Assembly: GCF_014650755.1 (NCBI RefSeq)
Contig: NZ_BMVO01000016.1
Span: 62,001-126,000, forward strand
Direction: 5' to 3'
Source: Streptomyces chryseus
Lineage (GTDB): Bacteria; Actinomycetota; Actinomycetes; Streptomycetales; Streptomycetaceae
DNA length: 64,000 nucleotides
Shown here piece after piece: positions 9,737 through 18,696 of this stretch. Under the pieces are notes generated by a model, which saw only the letters and a program-made list of their open reading frames with translations, did no database searches and had not been told where the DNA came from. The translations under genes and the position numbers were made by a program. Numbering within the stretch: position 1 is the first letter of the stretch; every line of letters starts with the position of its first letter.

Positions 9737-9819
9737 TGCGCGAGGGGGGATTTGAACCCCCACGTCCCTAAGGACACTGGCACCTGAAGCCAGCGCGTCT
9801 GCCGTTCCGCCACTCGCGC
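9737..9819 (-). tRNA. tRNA-Leu (anticodon CAG)
   Basis: The reverse strand folds as an 83-nt class II tRNA. The 7-bp acceptor GCGCGAG pairs with CTCGCGC, the anticodon stem CTGG/CCAG carries the loop CTTCAGGT (CAG), there is a variable arm of leucine-tRNA length, and the T-arm contains GTTCAAATC. CCA is not encoded. Confidence 0.95.
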
Positions 9820-10198
9820 ATGAGTGGTGCCGTTCGAATCTCTCACTGGTTTGTGCGAGCGCCTGACGACATGCAGAAGATTAGCACGGTGGTCAGGGTG
9901 GATTCACACCCGTTGTTCGGGGGGACCCGAGGAGGGGAACGAGAGGGAGAACGAGGCGGCAGAACGAGGAGGACGCGGGACGCGAACGACGACGGGAACG
10001 CCGAAGGAACGCCGCCGCCCCTCACCCACTCCTCCAGAGTGTCCCCGGGGTGCGGGACACTGTCAGCAGGCCACCTCTACGATCCCTGTGAGAGGTGACA
10101 CTCATCCACTGTGCAGACAAGGGGAACCAGCCGATTTCCCGACGCGTGGATACGATCAGTAAGCAGTACCAGGACGACAACGACGGAGGAGGTGCCCC
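9820..10198. other. Intergenic region upstream of fhaA with two inverted repeats
   Basis: No gene is supported in these 379 bases. The centre is a purine-rich stretch with repeated GAACG units (about 9935-10010). Two inverted repeats follow: AGTGTCCC/GGGACACT (10038-10045 with 10054-10061) and CACCTCT/AGAGGTG (10072-10078 with 10091-10097). A plausible -10 element (TACGAT, about 10151) and a strong ribosome binding site (GGAGGAGGT) precede the fhaA ATG, so this probably holds the promoter of the growth and division operon. Confidence 0.5.
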
Positions 10199-11083
10199 AT
10201 GGGAGTCCTGAAGCGTTTCGAGCAGCGTCTCGAAGGTCTGGTCAACGGCACCTTCGCCAAGGTGTTCAAGTCCGAGGTCCAGCCCGTCGAGATCGCCGGC
10301 GCCCTCCAGCGCGAGTGCGACAACAACGCCACGATCTGGAACCGCGAGCGGACCGTCGTCCCCAACGACTTCATCGTCGAGCTCTCCACCCCGGACTACG
10401 AGCGCCTCAGCCCGTACTCCGGCCAGCTCGGCGACGAGCTCTCCGGCCTGGTCCGCGACTACGCGAAGCAGCAGCGCTACACCTTCATGGGCCCCATCAA
10501 GGTCCACCTGGAGAAGGCCGACGACCTCGACACCGGTCTCTACCGCGTACGCAGCCGCACCCTCGCCTCCAGCACGTCGCAGGCCGGCCCGCCGCAGAGC
10601 GCCGCGTCCGGCCGCCAGGCCCCCGCACCCGCCGCCCCCCGCGGCGGCGGCTACGGCTACCCGCCGTCGGCCGCCCCCGGAGCGCCCCCCATGCCCGCGG
10701 CCCCGCCGCCGTCGTCGCCGTCCCACGGCGCACGGCCCGGCGGACCGGCCGCCGTGTCCGGCAGACCGGCGGGCGCGGGACCCGGCCCGATGCCGGGCGC
10801 GCAGACGCGGCGCTGGATCGAGATCAATGGCACACGCCATCAGATGTCCCGCCCGACGCTGGTGCTGGGCCGCAGCACCGAAGCAGACGTGCGGATCGAC
10901 GACCCCGGCGTATCGCGCCGGCACTGTGAGATCCGGACCGGAACGCCCCCGACGATCCAGGATCTCGGGTCTACCAACGGCATCGTGGTAGACGGACAGC
11001 ACACCACCCGCGCTACGCTCCGCGACGGCTCGCGGATCGTCGTGGGCAGCACGACCATCGTTTATCGGCAAGCCGAAGGGTGA
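10199..11083 (+). CDS. fhaA: FhaA, DUF3662 and FHA domain protein
   Basis: The 294-residue product has an N-terminal DUF3662 domain (1-125; GVLKRFEQRLEGLVNGTFAK), a Pro/Gly/Ala-rich linker (about 125-200), and a C-terminal forkhead-associated domain with LVLGRSTEADVRIDD, VSRRHCEI and DLGSTNGIVVDG. FHA domains bind phosphothreonine. In mycobacteria FhaA binds the phosphorylated pseudokinase domain of MviN/MurJ and acts at the pole and septum. Starts at ATG 10199 behind GGAGGAGGT. First gene of the fhaA-fhaB-pstP-rodA-pbpA-pknB cluster. Confidence 0.92.
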   Translation: MGVLKRFEQRLEGLVNGTFAKVFKSEVQPVEIAGALQRECDNNATIWNRERTVVPNDFIVELSTPDYERLSPYSGQLGDELSGLVRDYAKQQRYTFMGPIKVHLEKADDLDTGLYRVRSRTLASSTSQAGPPQSAASGRQAPAPAAPRGGGYGYPPSAAPGAPPMPAAPPPSSPSHGARPGGPAAVSGRPAGAGPGPMPGAQTRRWIEINGTRHQMSRPTLVLGRSTEADVRIDDPGVSRRHCEIRTGTPPTIQDLGSTNGIVVDGQHTTRATLRDGSRIVVGSTTIVYRQAEG

Positions 11084-11093
11084 AGCGGGGGCA

Positions 11094-11603
11094 ATGTCAG
11101 AGCTGACCCTGACGGTCATGCGGCTAGGTTTCCTGGCTGTTCTGTGGCTGTTTGTGATTGTGGCCGTCCAGGTCATCCGCAGCGATCTGTTCGGTACGCG
11201 GGTCACGCAGCGCGGCTCACGCCGCACCGCGTCCGCCGACGCCAGGCCGCAGCAGACCGGACGCCAGCAACAGGCTGCGGCGCCGCCGCAGCAGCGCCAG
11301 CGCCGCGGCGCCCCCACCAAGCTGGTGGTGTCCGAAGGCACGCTCACCGGTACGACGGTGGCCCTCCAGGGGCAGACCGTCACGCTGGGACGGGCGCACG
11401 ATTCGACGATCGTGCTGGACGACGACTACGCGTCCAGCCGTCATGCCAGGATCTACCCGGACCGTGACGGCCAGTGGATCGTCGAGGATCTCGGGTCCAC
11501 CAACGGCACGTATCTCGACCGGACCCGACTCACCACCCCGACCCCCATTCCGCTGGGCGCGCCGATCCGCATCGGCAAGACCGTCATCGAGCTGCGGAAG
11601 TAG
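11094..11603 (+). CDS. fhaB: FhaB, membrane-anchored FHA domain protein
   Basis: The 169-residue product has one N-terminal transmembrane helix (about 7-28), a basic Gln-rich linker, and a C-terminal FHA domain (about 88-168) with VTLGRAHDSTIVLDDDY, SSRHARIY and DLGSTNGTYLD. In M. tuberculosis the equivalent FhaB/FipA is phosphorylated and links PknA/PknB signalling to division. It lies 10 bases after fhaA and is almost certainly co-transcribed. Confidence 0.9.
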   Translation: MSELTLTVMRLGFLAVLWLFVIVAVQVIRSDLFGTRVTQRGSRRTASADARPQQTGRQQQAAAPPQQRQRRGAPTKLVVSEGTLTGTTVALQGQTVTLGRAHDSTIVLDDDYASSRHARIYPDRDGQWIVEDLGSTNGTYLDRTRLTTPTPIPLGAPIRIGKTVIELRK

Positions 11604-11695
11604 TGCCACGTCATGATTGAGCGCGAGCGGAGCGAGCGAGCCGCGGCGGTCCCGACAGCGGATCACCGAAGGCTCCCGACCGGAGGGTGGGCACC

Positions 11696-13285
11696 GTGCG
11701 GATGTACCCGGAGCCGACGGGCGAGGTGCGCATGAGTCTGTCACTGCGCTTCGCCGCCGGATCGCACAAAGGCATGATCCGGGAAGGCAACGAGGACTCC
11801 GGTTACGCCGGCCCCCGCCTTCTCGCCATCGCCGACGGCATGGGAGGACAGGCCGCCGGCGAGGTGGCCAGCTCCGAGGTCATCTCGACCCTGGTCACCC
11901 TCGACGACGACGTACCCGGCTCGGACATCCTCACCTCGCTCGGCACCGCCGTGCAGCGTGCCAATGACCAGCTGCGCATGATGGTCGAGGAGGACCCCCA
12001 GCTGGAGGGCATGGGCACCACGCTCACCGCCCTGCTGTGGACCGGTCAGCGCCTCGGCCTCGTGCACGTGGGCGACTCACGGGCGTACCTCCTGCGCGAC
12101 GGCGTCCTGACCCAGATCACGCAGGACCACACCTGGGTGCAGCGCCTCGTCGACGAGGGCCGCATCACCGAGGAGGAGGCCACCACCCACCCGCAGCGCT
12201 CCCTGCTGATGCGCGCGCTGGGCAGCGGCGACCACGTGGAGCCCGACCTCTCCATCCGCGAGGTCCGGGCCGGCGACCGCTACCTGATCTGCTCCGACGG
12301 ACTGTCCGGCGTCGTCTCCCACCAGACGATGGAGGAGACGCTCGCCAGCTACCACGGCCCCCAGGAGACCGTGCAGGAGCTCATCCAGCTCGCGCTGCGC
12401 GGCGGCGGCCCCGACAACATCACCTGCATCGTCGCGGACGTCCTGGACGTCGACGGCAACGACACCCTGGCCGGGCAGCTCAACGACACCCCGGTCGTGG
12501 TCGGCGCGGTCGCCGAGAACCAGCTCCAGGCGCACGACGGCGGTGCCATGCAGACCCCCGCGGGCCGCGCGGCGGGCCTCGGCCGGCCCGTGCCTCCGCA
12601 GCCCGCACCGGGCGGCGCCTTCGGCCCTCCCGGCAGCGGTGACAACGGCGGTTACGGAGCGGCCCCCGACGGAGCCTTCGGCGCGTACAGCGACGAGGAC
12701 TTCACCAAGCCGCGCACCGGGCGCAAGTGGCTGAAGAGATCGTTCTACATCGTGCTCGCGCTCGCCGTCGTCGGCGGCGGTCTGTACGGCGGATACCGCT
12801 GGACCCAGACCCAGTACTACGTCGGCGCCAACGAGAAGCACGTCGCGCTCTACCGGGGCATCAGCCAGGACCTCGCCTGGGTCTCCCTCTCGAAGGTCGA
12901 GAAGGACCACCCCGAGATCGAACTCAAGTACCTCCCGCCCTACCAGCAGAAGCAGGTCGAGGCGACCATCACCGAGGGCAGCCTCGCCGACGCGCGGGAG
13001 AAGGTCACCGAACTCGGCACCCAGGCCTCCGCGTGCAAGAAGGACGAGGAGCGCCGCAGGATCGAGCGCGAGAACGCGGCGCGCGAGAAGGCGGAGCGCG
13101 AAAAGGCGGAGCGAGAGAACGACGCGCGTACGGGCGAGGGCGAGGCGGGCGGCACGACCGGTTCCGGCGCCACGACCCAGACCATCGAGACCCACAAGAT
13201 TCCGACGGCTACAGCTACGCCCACTCCTGGCCCCAGCCTCTCCGAGGAAGAGCAGAAGCTGGTCTCGCAGTGCGGTAAGCCGTAA
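11696..13285 (+). CDS. pstP: PP2C-family Ser/Thr phosphatase PstP
   Basis: Reverses phosphorylation by the PASTA kinase and its targets. The 529 residues comprise an N-terminal PP2C catalytic domain (about 10-245) with metal-binding motifs GNEDSG, DGMGG, GDSRAYLLRDG, SDGLSG and GPDNIT, a Pro/Gly-rich linker, one transmembrane helix (about 348-366) and an extracytoplasmic tail with a long charged helix and a Thr/Pro-rich end. GTG 11696 has GGAGGG at good spacing; GTG 11687 and ATGs at 11702 and 11732 are alternatives. Confidence 0.92.
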   Translation: MRMYPEPTGEVRMSLSLRFAAGSHKGMIREGNEDSGYAGPRLLAIADGMGGQAAGEVASSEVISTLVTLDDDVPGSDILTSLGTAVQRANDQLRMMVEEDPQLEGMGTTLTALLWTGQRLGLVHVGDSRAYLLRDGVLTQITQDHTWVQRLVDEGRITEEEATTHPQRSLLMRALGSGDHVEPDLSIREVRAGDRYLICSDGLSGVVSHQTMEETLASYHGPQETVQELIQLALRGGGPDNITCIVADVLDVDGNDTLAGQLNDTPVVVGAVAENQLQAHDGGAMQTPAGRAAGLGRPVPPQPAPGGAFGPPGSGDNGGYGAAPDGAFGAYSDEDFTKPRTGRKWLKRSFYIVLALAVVGGGLYGGYRWTQTQYYVGANEKHVALYRGISQDLAWVSLSKVEKDHPEIELKYLPPYQQKQVEATITEGSLADAREKVTELGTQASACKKDEERRRIERENAAREKAEREKAERENDARTGEGEAGGTTGSGATTQTIETHKIPTATATPTPGPSLSEEEQKLVSQCGKP

Positions 13286-13308
13286 AGCCGTAGGGGGCCT
13301 TACCAACC

Positions 13309-14709
13309 ATGAGCGTTGTCACCAACACGACCACCATCGGCGCGATCGAAGCGCCGAGCCGGCGCAACACCGAGCTGCTCCTACTGATCTTCGCCGTCGT
13401 CATCGCCGTCTTCGCGTATGGCAATGTAGGCTTGGCCCTCAACGGCGAACTGCCGTCCGGCATGCTGGGGTACGGCCTCGGCCTGACCCTGCTCGCAGGC
13501 GTCGGACACTTGGCCGTGCGCAAGTTCGCCGCGTACGCCGACCCGCTGTTGCTGCCTCTCGCGACCCTTCTCAACGGGATCGGCCTCGCACTGATCTGGC
13601 GGCTCGACCAGTCGAAGCGGTTCCAGGCGCTGGAGACCTTCGCCCCTGCAGCCACGAAACAGTTGATCTTCTCGGCAGTCGGCGTCGCCCTGCTGGTAGG
13701 CGTACTCATGCTGTTGAAGGATCACCGCATCCTCCAGCGCTACACCTACATCTCCATGGTCGTGGCACTGATCCTGCTCGTTCTGCCCATGTTTTTCCCC
13801 GCCGTGAATGGCGCCAGGATCTGGATCAACATTCCCGGCGTCGGCACCCTCCAGCCCGGCGAGTTCGCCAAGATCATTATCGCGGTGTTCTTCTCCGGCT
13901 ACCTGATGGTCAAGCGTGACGCGCTCGCACTCGCCAGCCGCCGCTTCATGGGCATGTACTTGCCCCGCGGTCGCGACCTGGGACCGATCCTCGTCATTTG
14001 GGCTCTGTCAATCCTGATCCTGGTTTTCGAGACCGACCTCGGCACCTCGTTGCTGTTTTTCGGCCTATTCGTAGTGATGTTGTACGTCGCCACCGAGCGC
14101 ACGAGCTGGATCGTCTTCGGCCTCCTGATGTCTGCGGCCGGCGCGGTCGGTGTCGCCACCTTCGAACCACATGTCCAGCAGCGCGTCGATGCCTGGCTCG
14201 ACCCCTTCGCCGGTTACGGCAAGCTGGCAGCCAGTGAACAGATCGCCAAGTCGCTGATGGCCTTCGGCTCCGGCGGAATGTTCGGCACAGGGCTCGGCCA
14301 GGGCGACTCCGATCTGATCGGGTTCGCCGCAAACTCCGACTTCATTCTCGCAACGGTCGGCGAAGAGCTGGGGCTCACAGGCCTCATGGCGATGCTGCTC
14401 CTCTATGGCCTGGTCATCGAGCGCGGTGTACGCACGGCACTCGCCGCTCGCGACCCTTTCGGGAAGCTACTCGCGATCGGCCTTTCCGGGGCCTTCGCCA
14501 TCCAGGTCTTCGTCGTCGCCGGCGGTGTCATGGGGCTGATTCCACTGACCGGTATGACTATGCCCTTCATCGCGGCAGGCGGTTCCTCCGTCATCGCCAA
14601 CTGGGCGCTGATCGGCATTCTTCTGCGCATCAGCGACACGGCTCGTCGGCCCGCCCCCGTACCCGCACCCTCCCCTGATGCCGAAATGACCCAGGTGGTC
14701 CGCCCGTGA
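13309..14709 (+). CDS. rodA: RodA/FtsW/SpoVE family peptidoglycan polymerase
   Basis: SEDS-family glycosyltransferase that polymerises lipid II, working with the cognate class B PBP encoded next. The 466-residue product has about 12 transmembrane helices and the SEDS signatures NGARIWINIPGVGTLQPGEFAKI and a late GLTGMTMPFIAAGGSSV-type segment. Its codons are visibly less G/C-biased at third positions than those of pstP and pbpA. The stop overlaps the pbpA GTG (GTGA), indicating coupled translation. Confidence 0.93.
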   Translation: MSVVTNTTTIGAIEAPSRRNTELLLLIFAVVIAVFAYGNVGLALNGELPSGMLGYGLGLTLLAGVGHLAVRKFAAYADPLLLPLATLLNGIGLALIWRLDQSKRFQALETFAPAATKQLIFSAVGVALLVGVLMLLKDHRILQRYTYISMVVALILLVLPMFFPAVNGARIWINIPGVGTLQPGEFAKIIIAVFFSGYLMVKRDALALASRRFMGMYLPRGRDLGPILVIWALSILILVFETDLGTSLLFFGLFVVMLYVATERTSWIVFGLLMSAAGAVGVATFEPHVQQRVDAWLDPFAGYGKLAASEQIAKSLMAFGSGGMFGTGLGQGDSDLIGFAANSDFILATVGEELGLTGLMAMLLLYGLVIERGVRTALAARDPFGKLLAIGLSGAFAIQVFVVAGGVMGLIPLTGMTMPFIAAGGSSVIANWALIGILLRISDTARRPAPVPAPSPDAEMTQVVRP

Positions 14710-16166
14710 ACAAGCCCCTGCGTCGCGTCGCGATCTTCTGCGGCCTTCTCGTTCTCGCTTTGCTCGTACGCGTCAACTGGATCCAGTACGTCAAGGCCGA
14801 CGATCTCGCGAAGAACGAGAACAACCGCCGCGTGATGATCGAGCGCTATGCCCACAAGCGGGGCGACATCGTCGTCGACGGCAAGGCGGTCACCGGGTCC
14901 AAGGAGTCCAAGAGCGGCGACTTCAAGTTCCAGCGGACGTACAAGGACGGCCCGATGTGGGCGCCGGTCACCGGCTTCACGTCTCAGCGGATGGGCTCCA
15001 ACCAGATCGAGTCCCTCGAGGACGACATCCTCACTGGCACCGACGACCGCCTCTTCTTCGACCGCACGCTCTCGATGTTCACCGGTGACAAGAAGCAAGG
15101 CGGTAACGTCGTCACCACCTTGAACGGCGCCGCCCAGCGCGCCGCCTTCAAGGGGCTGGGCGGCCGAAAGGGCGCCGTCGCGGCGATCGCCCCCCAGACG
15201 GGCGCGATCCTCGCCCTGGCCAGCACCCCCTCGTACGATCCCTCGAAGGTCGCGGGCAACACCGAGGAAGATGTCAAGAACTGGCAGAAGTACGAGAAGG
15301 ACCCGGACAAGCCGATGACGAACCGCGCCCTGCGCGAGACGTACCCGCCCGGCTCCACCTTCAAGGTCATCACCGCGGCCGCCGCCCTGGAGCACGGCCT
15401 GTACGAGGACATCGACGACAAGACCGACTCGCCGCTGCCGTGGCGACTGCCGCTGTCCACCAAGAACCTGGTGAACGACGGCGACCACCCCTGCAAGAAC
15501 GCCAGCCTCCGGGTCGCCCTCCAGTGGTCCTGCAACACCGTCTTCGGCAAGATCGGCGCCGACCTCGACAACGACAAGATGCTGGAGACCGCGGAGAAGT
15601 TCGGCTTCAACGAGCAGCAGTTCGTGCCCGTCCGCTCCAACGCGAGCGTCTTCGCCAAGGACATGGACAAGGCCCAGACGGCCCTCTCCTCCATCGGCCA
15701 GTTCAACACCGCCGCCACCCCGCTCCAGATGGCCATGGTGACCGCCGCCATCGCCAATGACGGCAAGCTGATGAAGCCGTACATGATCGACCGGCTCACC
15801 GACCCCAACCTGGACGTCCTCGAGAAGACGAGCCCCGAGGAGATGAGCACCCCGCTCTCCCCGGAGAACGCCCAGAAGCTCCAGGAAATGATGGAGACGG
15901 TCGTCAACGAGGGCACCGGTACCCGGTCCAAGATCCCCGGCGTCACCGTCGGCGGCAAGACCGGCACCGCCCAGCACGGCGTCGACAACAGCGAGAAGCC
16001 GTACGCCTGGTTCATCTCGTACGCCAAGACCGACAAGGGCTCGCCCGTCGCGGTCGCCGTCGTCGTCGAGGACGACGCCGCGAACCGCGAGGACATCTCC
16101 GGCGGCGGCCTCGCGGCCCCCATCGCGAAGGACGTGATGCGGGCGGTGCTCGACAGGCAGAAGTGA
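14706..16166 (+). CDS. pbpA: Class B penicillin-binding protein (peptidoglycan transpeptidase)
   Basis: Cross-links peptidoglycan outside the membrane. The 486 residues have one N-terminal transmembrane helix (about 7-24), a pedestal domain, and a transpeptidase domain with the three signature motifs: STFK with the catalytic Ser (about 218), SCN (about 274) and KTG (about 420). GTG 14706 overlaps the rodA stop, matching the functional SEDS-bPBP pair. In mycobacteria PbpA is phosphorylated by PknB, encoded just downstream here. Confidence 0.94.
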   Translation: MNKPLRRVAIFCGLLVLALLVRVNWIQYVKADDLAKNENNRRVMIERYAHKRGDIVVDGKAVTGSKESKSGDFKFQRTYKDGPMWAPVTGFTSQRMGSNQIESLEDDILTGTDDRLFFDRTLSMFTGDKKQGGNVVTTLNGAAQRAAFKGLGGRKGAVAAIAPQTGAILALASTPSYDPSKVAGNTEEDVKNWQKYEKDPDKPMTNRALRETYPPGSTFKVITAAAALEHGLYEDIDDKTDSPLPWRLPLSTKNLVNDGDHPCKNASLRVALQWSCNTVFGKIGADLDNDKMLETAEKFGFNEQQFVPVRSNASVFAKDMDKAQTALSSIGQFNTAATPLQMAMVTAAIANDGKLMKPYMIDRLTDPNLDVLEKTSPEEMSTPLSPENAQKLQEMMETVVNEGTGTRSKIPGVTVGGKTGTAQHGVDNSEKPYAWFISYAKTDKGSPVAVAVVVEDDAANREDISGGGLAAPIAKDVMRAVLDRQK

Positions 16167-16333
16167 CGCCGGTCACCTGACGGCCGCGTACGCCCACGTC
16201 GCGGCACCGGTCGGGTCTCGGCCGGCAGTCACGGGCGGACCTGATACGGCCCGCCCGGTACCGTATGCGCGACAGCACACCGCCGGACCACACACAGGTG
16301 CGGTCGGGACAGACGGAGAGGGCTGGATTAGCT

Positions 16334-18373
16334 ATGGAAGAGCCGCGTCGCCTCGGCGGCCGGTACGAGCTGGGCTCGGTGCTCGGCCGTGGTGGCATGG
16401 CCGAGGTCTACATCGCGCACGACACCCGGCTCGGCCGCACCGTCGCCGTGAAGACGCTGCGGGTGGATCTCGCCCGCGACCCGTCCTTCCAGGCCCGGTT
16501 CCGCCGCGAGGCCCAGTCGGCGGCCTCGCTGAACCATCCGGCGATCGTCGCGGTCTACGACACCGGCGAGGACTACGTCGACAACGTCTCCATCCCGTAC
16601 ATCGTGATGGAGTACGTCGACGGGTCGACCCTGCGTGAGCTGCTGCACTCCGGCCGCAAGCTGCTGCCCGAGCGCACCCTGGAAATGACCGTGGGCATCC
16701 TCCAGGCGCTCGAGTACTCGCACCGCGCCCAGATCGTCCACCGCGACATCAAGCCGGCGAACGTCATGCTGACGCGCACCGGCCAGGTCAAGGTCATGGA
16801 CTTCGGCATCGCCCGCGCCATGGGCGACTCCGGCATGACCATGACGCAGACCGCCGCGGTCATCGGCACCGCCCAGTACCTCTCCCCGGAGCAGGCCAAG
16901 GGCGAGCAGGTCGACGCCCGCTCCGACCTCTACTCCACCGGCTGCCTGCTCTACGAGCTGCTCACCGTACGGCCGCCGTTCATCGGAGACTCCCCGGTCG
17001 CGGTCGCCTACCAGCACGTACGGGAAGAGCCGCAGCCGCCGTCGAACTTCGACCCCGAGATCACGCCCGAGATGGACGCCATCGTCCTGAAGGCGCTGGT
17101 CAAGGACCCCGACTACCGCTACCAGTCCGCCGACGAGATGCGCGCCGACATCGAGGCCTGCCTCGACGGCCAGCCCGTCGCGGCCACCTCGGCCCTCGGC
17201 TCGGTCGGATACGGCGGCTACGGCGGCCACGGCGACGACCAGCCCACCACGGCGCTGCGCTCGGCCGACGGCGGCGGCGCACCGACGTCAATGCTGCCGC
17301 CGGTCAACCCCGACGACGGCGGCTACGGCTACGACGACCGCCCGGACCGCCGCAGGCAGCAGAAGAAGAACACCTCGACGATCCTGCTCGTCCTCGCGGG
17401 CGTCCTCGTCCTCGTCGGCGCGATCCTGATCGGCAGAGCCCTCTTCGGCGGCGACTCCGACAAGGACAACCGCACCGTGCCGCCCCTGGTCGGCGAGACG
17501 CTCGCCGAAGCGAAGGAACTCGGCACGAACGCCGACCTCACCGTGAAGGTCGGGGACCGCAAGGAGTGCGAGGACCAGCCGCAGGGCAAGATCTGCAGCC
17601 AGTCCCCGGACAGCGGCCAGGAGGTCAAGGAGGGCTCGACCGTCACGGTCGTCGTCTCCACGGGCGCCCCGAAGGTCGAGGTCCCCGACGTGACCGAGCA
17701 GTCCAAGGACCGGGCGACGCAGAACCTGGAGGCCAAGGGCTTCGAGGTCGACACCAAGCAGGTCGAGTCCGAGAAGACCGTCGGCACGGTCATCGACCAG
17801 GACCCCGAGGGCGGCACGAAGGCGGAGAAGGGCGAGACGATCACCCTGTCCATCGCCAAGTCCACCAAGGCCGATGTCCCGCCCGTGGTCGGCCAGCCCT
17901 TCGAGGCGGCCAGCAAGCAGCTCACCGACCTCGGCTTCCAGGTCTCGCGCGCCGAAGAGGAATCGACCGAGGCCCCGGGCACGGTCATCAAGCAGGACCC
18001 GGTGGGCAACAGCCAGACCGACAAGGGCGGCACCGTCACCCTGACCGTCGCGAAGGCCCCGGCCCAGCCGGAGCAGGTCGCGGTGCCGGCCGTGACCGGC
18101 CAGAAGCTCAAGGACGCCCGCAAGGCGATCGAGGACGCCGAACTGACCGTCGGCACGATCACGGGCCCGCAGGACGACGACGCCATCGTCGTCCTCCCCC
18201 AGCCCGCGGTCGGCCAGCAGGTCCCCAAGGGCACCGCGGTCAACCTCACCACCGCCGGCGGCGGCGGTGACGGCGGCGGAGACAACGGAGGCAACAACGG
18301 CGGCAACAACGGCGGCAACGACGCCGGCGGCCTCTTCGGCGGCGCGTTCGGCCGCAACGGCGAGAGCGACTGA
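16334..18373 (+). CDS. pknB: PASTA-domain Ser/Thr protein kinase (PknB family)
   Basis: Transmembrane kinase that senses muropeptides or lipid II and controls growth and division. The 679 residues comprise a kinase domain (about 11-280) with GRGGMAEVY, the VAVK lysine at 40, HRDIKPANV and DFGIAR, a Gly/Tyr/Asp-rich linker, a transmembrane helix (about 350-372), four PASTA repeats (about 380-660; each begins with a VPxVxG-type segment) and a Gly/Asn-rich tail (GGNNGGNNGGN). ATG 16334 follows GAGAGGG. It closes the fhaA operon. Confidence 0.94.
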   Translation: MEEPRRLGGRYELGSVLGRGGMAEVYIAHDTRLGRTVAVKTLRVDLARDPSFQARFRREAQSAASLNHPAIVAVYDTGEDYVDNVSIPYIVMEYVDGSTLRELLHSGRKLLPERTLEMTVGILQALEYSHRAQIVHRDIKPANVMLTRTGQVKVMDFGIARAMGDSGMTMTQTAAVIGTAQYLSPEQAKGEQVDARSDLYSTGCLLYELLTVRPPFIGDSPVAVAYQHVREEPQPPSNFDPEITPEMDAIVLKALVKDPDYRYQSADEMRADIEACLDGQPVAATSALGSVGYGGYGGHGDDQPTTALRSADGGGAPTSMLPPVNPDDGGYGYDDRPDRRRQQKKNTSTILLVLAGVLVLVGAILIGRALFGGDSDKDNRTVPPLVGETLAEAKELGTNADLTVKVGDRKECEDQPQGKICSQSPDSGQEVKEGSTVTVVVSTGAPKVEVPDVTEQSKDRATQNLEAKGFEVDTKQVESEKTVGTVIDQDPEGGTKAEKGETITLSIAKSTKADVPPVVGQPFEAASKQLTDLGFQVSRAEEESTEAPGTVIKQDPVGNSQTDKGGTVTLTVAKAPAQPEQVAVPAVTGQKLKDARKAIEDAELTVGTITGPQDDDAIVVLPQPAVGQQVPKGTAVNLTTAGGGGDGGGDNGGNNGGNNGGNDAGGLFGGAFGRNGESD

Positions 18374-18696
18374 CCCCGGCATACCGCTGGTGCGCCGCCG
18401 TCGGACACTGAACTCAGGGTCCGGTCGGCGGTGCAGCAGTTGATCACTCCGTCATCCGTCGGTTTTACCGACGTTGACATGTTTGTGGTGGCAGAGCGGA
18501 TCTAGTGGTGCTGCGACGTTACACTCCGCCGGGGCGATAAGGTGCCTCAGCGTAGCCCACCTGATCGGTGCACGCCTGAAGGTCTCTTAGGGGCAATGCC
18601 GGTGACTTTGCTGCCTACCAAGGCACGCCAACCGCTACATCGTTGCAGGTCAGCGACTCGCGGGTCACGTTAAGTCAGTGGTATTGCTCTTAGGGG
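18374..18696. other. Intergenic region after pknB
   Basis: No gene is supported. An imperfect GC-rich hairpin around 18392-18435 (CGCCGTCGGAC pairing with GTCCGGTCGGCG) could terminate the pknB operon. Beyond it the base composition drops. CTCTTAGGGG occurs at 18584 and again at 18687. This starts the unusual 18.4-21.4 kb segment. Confidence 0.45.

Noticed and set aside
9737..9819. tRNA-Leu as an integration site (att duplication)
   Set aside because: No second copy of the tRNA 3' end was seen nearby and no integrase gene is present.
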